From Pseudomonas sp. 5P_3.1_Bac2 (GTDB taxonomy: Bacteria; Pseudomonadota; Gammaproteobacteria; Pseudomonadales; Pseudomonadaceae): 64,000 bases of DNA. The translations under genes and the position numbers were made by a program. A model generated the notes under the pieces. The model searched no databases. It was not told where the DNA came from and saw only the letters and a program-made list of their open reading frames with translations. Positions 40,842 to 47,393 of the stretch are shown piece after piece (positions within the stretch are counted from its first letter, which is position 1; the number at the start of each line of letters is the position of its first letter). The DNA lies in the NCBI RefSeq assembly GCF_025465995.1, contig NZ_JANLNY010000028.1, positions 62,001 through 126,000 on the forward strand, written 5' to 3'.

Positions 40842-41246
40842 GTGAACTACGGCAGCCTATTTGAACGCCTCAGCGGCGAAGCCAGCCAACGTGCTGGCTG
40901 GAGCCCCGAGGTGGCCGTCATGGCGTCAGTGGCTGCCCATCTAGCCAAGATGCTCAGCACCCGGGCGGGCAGTGTGCAAACGCTGCCCGACTACGGGTTG
41001 CCCGATCTCAACGATATGCGCCTGTCGCTACACGACTCGTTGCAACAGGCGCGTATCGCTATCGAACGCTTTATCGAAGCGTACGAACCACGCTTGAGTG
41101 AAGTGCGGGTGATCTCCCTGCCCCGCGATAACAACCCGCTGCAATTGACCTTTGCCATTGAAGGATTACTGCAGGTCGACGGCCTGCGCCGCCACGTCAG
41201 TTTCGCCGCCAGCCTGGATGGCAGCGGTCAAGTTAAGGTCAACTAA
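40842..41246 (+). CDS. tssE: T6SS baseplate protein TssE (GTG start)
   Basis: gp25/lysozyme-like baseplate subunit; non-enzymatic in the T6SS. The 134-residue product shows the conserved DYGLPDLNDM near residue 48 and YEPRLSEVRV near 84. GTG at 40842 lies six bases after the tssC stop. In HSI-II-like loci tssF follows immediately; here a PAAR/effector module of about 3.2 kb intervenes. Confidence 0.95.
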   Translation: MNYGSLFERLSGEASQRAGWSPEVAVMASVAAHLAKMLSTRAGSVQTLPDYGLPDLNDMRLSLHDSLQQARIAIERFIEAYEPRLSEVRVISLPRDNNPLQLTFAIEGLLQVDGLRRHVSFAASLDGSGQVKVN

Positions 41247-41256
41247 GGAGCTTCAC

Positions 41257-41781
41257 ATGTCCGGTAAACCCGCCGCCCGCTTAAGCGACCCCACCGACTG
41301 CCCCAAGTCAGGCCACGGCATTAACCCGATCAGCGCCGGCTCGCCTAACGTGCTGTTCGACAGCCTCCCAGCCGCCCGCCAAGGCGACCCTTCGGCCTGT
41401 GGCGGCGCAATGGCCAGCAATGTGATTGGCAATGTGCTGATCAATGGCAAACCAGCGGCCACGGTCGGCACGGTGGGTAGTCACGGCAACGTGGTGGTGA
41501 GCGGTTCGGGGACGGTGATTATTGGTACGGCGCATACGCCGGCGCCATTCGTGCCTCCGGTGCCAGTGGTTTTCCCGGGTTTTGATGAACAATTCCGAAT
41601 CATCGCCGATTCTGGAGAGCCTATAGCCGGAGTGCCTTACCACATCAGAGATGGACATGGACGTGTTTATAAAGGTTTTACTGACCAATCCGGTAAAACT
41701 CCTCGTATCTTCACTAAAGATAAGCAAGAACTTGAAGTATCGACTGGGGTACATGCTCTGGAAATGTGGGGGCAAGAATGA
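41257..41781 (+). CDS. PAAR-domain spike protein with C-terminal beta extension
   Basis: PAAR proteins sharpen the VgrG spike tip and carry effectors. The 174-residue product has a PAAR domain at about 1-92 (ARLSDPTDCPKSGHG, ANVLINGKPAATVGTVGSHG-like turns), a Pro-rich hinge (APFVPPVPVV), and an extension at about 108-174 with the motif SGEPIAGVPYHIRDGHGRVYKGFTDQSG broken here for length. The extension resembles transthyretin-like modules found on effector carriers. The start is ATG 41257, with AAGGAG upstream. Its TGA overlaps the ATG of the putative effector, which argues for coupled translation and loading. Confidence 0.9.
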   Translation: MSGKPAARLSDPTDCPKSGHGINPISAGSPNVLFDSLPAARQGDPSACGGAMASNVIGNVLINGKPAATVGTVGSHGNVVVSGSGTVIIGTAHTPAPFVPPVPVVFPGFDEQFRIIADSGEPIAGVPYHIRDGHGRVYKGFTDQSGKTPRIFTKDKQELEVSTGVHALEMWGQE

Positions 41782-42668
41782 CCCCCTATCAGTGTAAGGC
41801 CGAGACTAGCAATCAAAGCGGCTCACTCAAAGACCTTCCAGGTTATTTGATGCCAACAAGGGCTTTCTTCTTTGTCATTGTTGAAGAACCAGGAAAAGAC
41901 GGTTTTCTGGTTCGCAAGATTTATGCCTCTGGTAAAAGTCCGTACTTAAGAAATATGCAGCTCTCTCCTCTGCAAATGCTTTCAGAGACTCGCCCAGAAC
42001 ATTACGGTCTCATGCCCAAAAAACCTGGCGCTAATCTCAGTATCGCTGAACATGTGCTGGGTAAAAATCAGTCCCAATTTATTTCGACCAGTTCTATTTT
42101 CCCTGAAGGTTCTCCACGCTTTGACGGCCGCAGTATCTTCATCGACATCCACAAGGCTCAGCAGTCTGGAGCACGACTGGTTCAAACAGATGAAATCCTG
42201 CGGGATCTTGCTCAGTACAAAACTAAACATCCTCACCTAACCAAACGCATCGACAAGATTGCTGCTTATGTCGGCGACGTAGATAAAGAAGTATTAATTG
42301 AAGGCAAGAAAGTTCCGGCCAAAGCCGTGTTCACATCTGGTTCCTTGAGTGTCACACAAGGATTTGTAAGAGCTGCCCGTGTCGTCCAAGTAGTCGGAAT
42401 AGCTTTTACAGCTTACGACCTCACCGCTGCCTCTCAGGAGTCAATCCGGATTGGAAATACAAAGCCCATAAATGCAGAGCTTGTTCGTCAGGCTGGCGGA
42501 TGGGGATCGGCATGGGCTGGATTTAAAATTGGCGGCGTGGCTGGAGCTGCTTTGGGCGTGGAGACAGGCCCCGGACTAATCGTTACAGGTTTAGTTGGCG
42601 GTATCCTTTTTGGAGCTGCCGGTTACTTCGGGGCCGACTGGGTCGCCGATCATATATACGAGAATTAG
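41778..42668 (+). CDS. Candidate T6SS effector with ADP-ribosyltransferase-like motifs and glycine-rich tail
   Basis: A 296-residue protein translated from ATG 41778, overlapping the PAAR stop. I do not recognise a named family. Motifs seen: R46 in FLVRKIYAS, an STS box at 103-105 in FISTSSIF, followed by IFIDIHKA, and DKEVLIEGKKVPAKAV at about 169-184 with E171. Order and spacing match the R-S-E class of ADP-ribosyltransferases (Arg on strand 1, STS, then E before a 'IP' turn), though the usual Q/E two residues before E171 is D169. Residues 195-296 form a hydrophobic, Gly/Ala-rich tail (GGWGSAWAGFKIGGVAGAALG, GLVGGILFGAAGYFGADW) like glycine-zipper segments on other toxins. The family call is inference. 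Confidence 0.6.
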   Translation: MTPYQCKAETSNQSGSLKDLPGYLMPTRAFFFVIVEEPGKDGFLVRKIYASGKSPYLRNMQLSPLQMLSETRPEHYGLMPKKPGANLSIAEHVLGKNQSQFISTSSIFPEGSPRFDGRSIFIDIHKAQQSGARLVQTDEILRDLAQYKTKHPHLTKRIDKIAAYVGDVDKEVLIEGKKVPAKAVFTSGSLSVTQGFVRAARVVQVVGIAFTAYDLTAASQESIRIGNTKPINAELVRQAGGWGSAWAGFKIGGVAGAALGVETGPGLIVTGLVGGILFGAAGYFGADWVADHIYEN

Positions 42669-42670
42669 GC

Positions 42671-43294
42671 ATGAGCTTTTTCGAATATTTCCGTAAAAAG
42701 CCTTCACCACAGCAAGTTCGAAATCAAGCTGTTGATAACGAACTGGACTCGTTACGAGCCTTTTATCCAGTTGAAGAGCGCGAAGATTTCAACAGCGCTG
42801 AAGACTACCCCAAGGTGACAGACCTGACTTCTGCCGGTCTTGGGGCTTACTCGATGAACATACATGTGAGTACTGATGCCTGTGCTCGTGTAAAGCAGCT
42901 AATAGCCGATCTAGGCCTCACTGATGCGCTTTCGAGCGGAGACTTCCACACCTATAGGAATGGAGCAGAGGCTGTATCCCTTCAAAGTGCTGCCCTTGGA
43001 AAAGGGATTTCACTTTTGTTGATCACTAATAGCTCTCGCTTGTTACATGCATTAACCGATGTATCCCCGCCAGCCCCATGGCTAGCGTTTCCAACGGTCG
43101 ATGCAAGTGTGCTTGGGAGCCTACAGGGTGAGCTGGAGCACTGGTGGCAGAGCTATTGGTGGCCTTATTGGCAGAGCCTAACTCATGAGCAGCGCAAAAA
43201 TTGGCTGTTAAACCCCGATTACCCCGAAGCCTGGCGTGAATACATACAACTGCAAGAGGCCTTTGCCACCGACGATAGGGAGTCCTCAATCTGA
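42671..43294 (+). CDS. Putative cytoplasmic immunity protein for the adjacent effector
   Basis: A 207-residue protein starting two bases after the effector stop, with no signal peptide or membrane helix. It is Trp-rich in the C-terminal third (HWWQSYWWPYWQSL). I recognise no domain. The location directly behind a T6SS effector candidate, the same strand and the tight spacing suggest an immunity protein; a cytoplasmic one would fit a cytoplasmic target such as ADP-ribosylation. Its TGA overlaps the ATG of the tssF fragment. Confidence 0.6.
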   Translation: MSFFEYFRKKPSPQQVRNQAVDNELDSLRAFYPVEEREDFNSAEDYPKVTDLTSAGLGAYSMNIHVSTDACARVKQLIADLGLTDALSSGDFHTYRNGAEAVSLQSAALGKGISLLLITNSSRLLHALTDVSPPAPWLAFPTVDASVLGSLQGELEHWWQSYWWPYWQSLTHEQRKNWLLNPDYPEAWREYIQLQEAFATDDRESSI

Positions 43295-43431
43295 TGTCCT
43301 TCAACCACTACTACGAACGCGAGCTCACGGCTCTGCGCCACCTGGGTAAACGCTTCTCAGAGCGTAGCCCGGCGTTGGCGCAATTCCTAGGCCAGGCGTG
43401 GCGCGATCTAGATGTGGAACGGTTGCTGGAA
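43294..43431 (+). repeat. Left copy of duplicated tssF 5' end (138 bp)
   Basis: About 87% identical at nucleotide level to 44520-44657, by eye, then identity ends abruptly. The two copies are direct repeats flanking about 1.09 kb of small AT-rich ORFs. Confidence 0.85.
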
Positions 43432-43617
43432 GTCTCAGGGGAAAATGGTCGCTCTGTCGACCATATAGATCTGTGGAACAAAAATGAACTAGCGAGCATA
43501 GGTATTGTATTTACCTTTATTCGCCAAACCTTCTCTAGAGTTTCTGAACACCTGCCCTATGTAAGCATGTCTGACCTACGTCGTTCGAGTGAAGTGCTAT
43601 TTTGGGAAATAGAATAA
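43294..43617 (+). pseudogene. Chimeric ORF: tssF 5' fragment fused to unrelated sequence
   Basis: Codons 1-46 (MSFNHYYERELTALRHLG... to VERLLE) are a copy of the TssF N-terminus, 40 of 46 residues identical to the intact tssF at 44520. After that the reading frame continues for 61 residues in AT-richer DNA (GENGRSVDHIDLWNKNELAS..., ending SSEVLFWEIE) with no relation to TssF. The join is abrupt, near 43432. It may be a leftover of tssF from cassette insertion fused to the end of an old immunity gene. Translation may still occur, since the start overlaps the preceding stop. Confidence 0.75.
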
Positions 43618-44015
43618 TGGCTAGAATAAATTTCCTCAGACTATTACTTTCCGTACTATTAATAGGCATTGCGCTACTGATAATAAACTCTATCTTCATT
43701 GCGGAACCAGCATACAGGATTTATGCGAAAATATTTAACCATGGACAACTTTATGAAGGCGAGACCCGTGGCGTCATGCAGCTGGATTTGTTTTTCTATT
43801 TCATTATTCCAATTAACTTAATGCTTGCTTTCTGCTTAGCCATAGCCACTAAAAACACTTGGCGCGCAACCCTTTGGACAAATTTCATATTTATATTGCT
43901 CGCTGCATTTTCAGTCATCTTCTTTACAACAAACAACGGCATTCAAGCCAATACGATCATCACTAATGGTTCACTGCCAATTAGCGCTAACGGTAGTGCT
44001 GGGAACATTAATTAA
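43617..44015 (+). CDS. Small three-helix membrane protein of unknown function
   Basis: A 132-residue protein (MARINFLRLLLSVLL) whose ATG overlaps the stop of the chimeric ORF. It has three hydrophobic helices (about 5-28, 58-80, 88-108) and a short polar tail. It is AT-rich compared with the T6SS genes. No family recognised; multi-helix membrane proteins of this size in T6SS effector islands are often immunity proteins, which is only a suggestion here. Confidence 0.55.
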   Translation: MARINFLRLLLSVLLIGIALLIINSIFIAEPAYRIYAKIFNHGQLYEGETRGVMQLDLFFYFIIPINLMLAFCLAIATKNTWRATLWTNFIFILLAAFSVIFFTTNNGIQANTIITNGSLPISANGSAGNIN

Positions 44016-44228
44016 ATGTGCCACGCAGATAAAATCTCAGACTCTTTAGTGGTGATGGCTGGACATGACATATTTGTCAGGCCTGACTTAGTCGACCTAG
44101 ACCTTCATGTCAGACATACGTTCAAAACTGAGCAGCAATCACCAGAAATCTTGATGCAGGGCGATATTGTTGCTCAAGCCGTTTATATCACCAAAACTTC
44201 ATGGGGCTTAAAAAATAATGAGCCTTAA
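44016..44228 (+). CDS. Short hypothetical ORF in the effector island
   Basis: A 70-codon frame starting directly after the TAA of the previous gene, with no ribosome site. The product is soluble (MCHADKISDSLVVMAGHDIF...) and resembles nothing I know. It may be a relict of a larger gene. Confidence 0.35.
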   Translation: MCHADKISDSLVVMAGHDIFVRPDLVDLDLHVRHTFKTEQQSPEILMQGDIVAQAVYITKTSWGLKNNEP

Positions 44229-44424
44229 AAGTTATTTGGCAGTATTGGCGGATAGTGATCTTTTTGGTGCCCTGGCAACTATATGTTTTGTTGTGGCGAT
44301 GAGCGGTCTGTTTGCTGGGATTAGAAATGCAAAATGGTATAGAGCTTTAGTTTTTTTGTGTCTGATGTCTATTCCATTGCTTGAGTTAGTTGGTAGCTAT
44401 TTTGCCAATTTGCCTCCGGCCTGA
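44218..44424 (+). CDS. Small two-helix membrane protein in the effector island
   Basis: A 68-residue protein with two hydrophobic helices (about 15-36 and 43-64). Its ATG overlaps the end of the previous ORF by 11 bases. AT-rich and of unknown function; possibly a remnant immunity protein or the end of a former one. Confidence 0.4.
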   Translation: MSLKSYLAVLADSDLFGALATICFVVAMSGLFAGIRNAKWYRALVFLCLMSIPLLELVGSYFANLPPA

Positions 44425-44519
44425 ATTCCGCTTTGGGATTGGCTTAGTGAATATGCAGGGTGAGCTAAATGTTTCGATTTACACAACTTTTTGCAAAACC
44501 AACAAACAGGTAACCTTCA

Positions 44520-44657
44520 GTGTCCTTTAACCACTACTACCAAAGCGAGCTCACCGCTCTGCGCCAACTGGGTAAACGCTTCTCTGAGCGCAGCCCGGCG
44601 TTGGCGCCGTTTCTCGGGCAGGCGGGGCGCGATCCGGATGTGGAGCGGTTGCTGGAG
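44520..44657 (+). repeat. Right copy of duplicated tssF 5' end (138 bp)
   Basis: First 46 codons of the intact tssF; partner of 43294-43431. Recombination between the two copies would remove the intervening small ORFs. Confidence 0.85.
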
Positions 44658-46310
44658 GGCTTTGCCTTTTTGACTGGGCGCCTGCGGCAGAAACTCGATG
44701 ATGAGTTGCCGGAGCTGACCCACTCGCTGATGCACCTGCTGTGGCCCAACTATATGCGGCCGCTGCCGGCGTTCAGCATGTTGCAGTTTGACCCGCTAAA
44801 ACGTCCCGGCGGCGCGCTGCCAGTGCCACGCCATACGCCCGTAGAGTCCAAGCCCATTGAAGGGGTCACCTGTCGCTTTCGTACCGCCTTCGCTACCGAG
44901 GTGCTGCCGCTGGCACTGAACGCCCTGGACTACTCGGTGAAGGGCGATGGCGCCCTGCTCAGCCTGCGTTTGCAGATGAGTGCCGAGGGGCATATCGGTG
45001 AACTGGGCCTCAAGCAATTACGCCTGCATTTGGCCGGTGAGCGCTATATCAGCCAACTGTTGTACCTGAGCTTGCTGCGCCACTTGCAGGGGATTCAGCT
45101 GGTGTTGCTGGATGAAGCCGGCAAGCCTTTGGTTGACCTCTATCAGCGCCCGCTCGACCCATTGCTGCTGCCCAGTAGCAAGCTGCAACCAGTGGGCTTC
45201 GAGGAAGACCAAGCGCTGATTCCCTATCCGCTGAACACCTTCCGTGGCTATCGTTATTTGCAGGAATACTTCGCCTTCCAGGACAAGTTCCTGTTTGTCG
45301 ATCTGCTCGGCCTCGACGTGCTCAATGGCTTAAGTGAAGACACACTGAAACAGGCACGCGGCATCGAGCTGCGCTTCGACATCAGTAACGGCGGTGTGCA
45401 GCGCATCCGTCCGACCCTGGATAACGTACGCCTGTACTGCACACCTATCGTCAACCTGTTCGCCCATGATGCCATCCCGATCCGCCTCGACGGCAAACAG
45501 GATCAGTACCTGCTGCTGCCAGCGGAAATGGACAGCCAGCACTGCGGGGTATTCTCGGTCGATCGCGTCACCGGCTGGAAGCCGGGCGGCCAGGGCTACG
45601 AAGAGTACGTGGCATTTGAGTCGTTCGAGCACGACCCCAGCTTTGATGTGCCAGTGGCGCGCCCGCATTACAGCGTGCGCCAGCAACCGTCGCTGCTCGG
45701 CGATGGCTTGGAGACCTACCTGAGCTTCGCCCTGCGCCATATGGATCAGCATGAAACGCTGTCCATCGAACTGACCTGCACCAACCAAAACTTGCCGCGC
45801 CGGCTCAAGCTCGGCGATATCTGCATGCCCAGTGAGGACACCCCGGAGTTCCTTACCTTCCGCAATATCAGCGCGGTGACGCCCAGCTACGCGCCGCCGC
45901 TGCATCGCGATTTTTTGTGGAAGCTGATCAGCAATATGTCGCTCAACTATTTGTCGTTGGCCGACGTCAATGCGCTCAAGGTGATTCTGGAAACCTACGA
46001 CTTGCCGCGCTACTACGACCAGCATGCGCAAAAGGTCAGCAAGCGTTTGCTCGACGGCCTGCAAAGCATCAGCCACCAGCATGTCGACCGCTTGCATCGG
46101 GGTTTGCCGGTGCGCGGGGTGCGCACCCAGTTAACGATTAACCCCGAGGGCTATATCGGTGAAGGCGATCTGTTTTTGTTCGCCTCGGTCCTCAATGAAT
46201 TTTTCGCTTTGTATGCCAGCTTGAACTCGTATCACGAGTTGCGCGTGCAGAGCACACAGGGAGAGGTTTACCAATGGACGCCGCGGATGGGGCAACAGCC
46301 CCTGCTTTAA
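44520..46310 (+). CDS. tssF: T6SS baseplate protein TssF (GTG start)
   Basis: Baseplate wedge protein that assembles with TssG and TssE. The full-length 596-residue product begins MSFNHYYQSELTALR at GTG 44520, with AGGTAA upstream. Family segments DPDVERLLEGFAFLTGRL and LLWPNYMRPLPAFSMLQF are intact. tssG starts 37 bases before its stop. The partial copy upstream (43294) shows the site was disturbed, but this gene appears functional. Confidence 0.95.
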   Translation: MSFNHYYQSELTALRQLGKRFSERSPALAPFLGQAGRDPDVERLLEGFAFLTGRLRQKLDDELPELTHSLMHLLWPNYMRPLPAFSMLQFDPLKRPGGALPVPRHTPVESKPIEGVTCRFRTAFATEVLPLALNALDYSVKGDGALLSLRLQMSAEGHIGELGLKQLRLHLAGERYISQLLYLSLLRHLQGIQLVLLDEAGKPLVDLYQRPLDPLLLPSSKLQPVGFEEDQALIPYPLNTFRGYRYLQEYFAFQDKFLFVDLLGLDVLNGLSEDTLKQARGIELRFDISNGGVQRIRPTLDNVRLYCTPIVNLFAHDAIPIRLDGKQDQYLLLPAEMDSQHCGVFSVDRVTGWKPGGQGYEEYVAFESFEHDPSFDVPVARPHYSVRQQPSLLGDGLETYLSFALRHMDQHETLSIELTCTNQNLPRRLKLGDICMPSEDTPEFLTFRNISAVTPSYAPPLHRDFLWKLISNMSLNYLSLADVNALKVILETYDLPRYYDQHAQKVSKRLLDGLQSISHQHVDRLHRGLPVRGVRTQLTINPEGYIGEGDLFLFASVLNEFFALYASLNSYHELRVQSTQGEVYQWTPRMGQQPLL

Positions 46311-47329
46311 CTCGGCTGAGCCGAGGCATCCGCGAGTACAGCCTGTTTCAGGGTGTGCAGCTGGTGCTGGATCACTTGCAGCAAGCCCATCCTGACTTGG
46401 ATGAGGAGCAGCTGTATCAGCGCTTAGAGCTACAGGCCAACCCGAGCCTGGGCTTTCCGGGTAGCGATATTGATCGCGTGCACTTCTTTGAAGAACACGG
46501 CGAGATGCGCGCGAGCATGCGTATCAACTTGGTCAGCCTGTTCGGCGCAGGCTCGCCACTGCCGGCTTTTTATGGCGAGCAGGCGCTGGGCGATAGCGAA
46601 GACGGCAACCCAACGCGCAACTTCCTTGACCTGTTCAATAACCGCCTGCAACGCCTGCTGCTGCCTACGTGGCAAAAATACCGTTACCACTCGCGCTTTA
46701 AGAGCGGCGCGCTGGACCCGTTTTCCTCGCAGCTGTTTGCCCTGATCGGCCTGGGTGGTGAAGCCATTCGCCAAGCGGAGGAGCTGAACTGGAAGCGCCT
46801 GCTGCCCTACCTCGGCTTGCTTAGCCTGCGTGCCCACTCGGCAGCGCTGATTGAGTCGGTGCTGCGCTACTACTTCAAGCACGCTGAGCTGTATATCGAA
46901 CAGTGTCTGGAGCGCCAGGTGGAGATCATGGCCGAGCAGCGCAACTGCCTGGGCCTGGCCAATAGCCAACTGGGGGAAAGCCTCGTGCTGGGCGAGTTTG
47001 TCCGTGATCGCGGCGGCAAATTCCGTATCCACATCAAGCAACTCACCTGGACGCGCTTCCATGAGTTTTTGCCCATCGGCACCGGTTATCAGCCGTTGTG
47101 CGCGCTGGTGCGTTTCACCCTGCGCGACCCGCTGGCCTATGACATTCGCCTGGAGCTGCGGCAAGACGAAATCCGCGAGCTGCGCTTAGGCGCCGACAAC
47201 CACTGCCTGCTCGGCTGGACCAGCTGGCTGGGCCATGAGCGCGCCGACGGCATTGTCACCTTAGGCAGCAGCGGTGCCCCAACCAGCCCCAGTCAACCCA
47301 AACCCACGGCCACGGCGGCCGCGCTATGA
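46274..47329 (+). CDS. tssG: T6SS baseplate protein TssG
   Basis: Wedge partner of TssF. The 351-residue product begins MDAADGATAPALTRLS inside the tssF 3' end (37-base overlap), which supports coupled synthesis. Family features include NPSLGFPGSDI near residue 55 and VSLFGAGSPLPAFYGEQAL near 89-107. It ends 64 bases before clpV, in a sequence with an alanine-coding GC-rich tail. Confidence 0.94.
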   Translation: MDAADGATAPALTRLSRGIREYSLFQGVQLVLDHLQQAHPDLDEEQLYQRLELQANPSLGFPGSDIDRVHFFEEHGEMRASMRINLVSLFGAGSPLPAFYGEQALGDSEDGNPTRNFLDLFNNRLQRLLLPTWQKYRYHSRFKSGALDPFSSQLFALIGLGGEAIRQAEELNWKRLLPYLGLLSLRAHSAALIESVLRYYFKHAELYIEQCLERQVEIMAEQRNCLGLANSQLGESLVLGEFVRDRGGKFRIHIKQLTWTRFHEFLPIGTGYQPLCALVRFTLRDPLAYDIRLELRQDEIRELRLGADNHCLLGWTSWLGHERADGIVTLGSSGAPTSPSQPKPTATAAAL

Positions 47330-47393
47330 AGCGTCCGCCCGCGCTAGCCGCGCAGCGCTAATTACGGACTAGAGCCATTAAGGATTGATGCAC

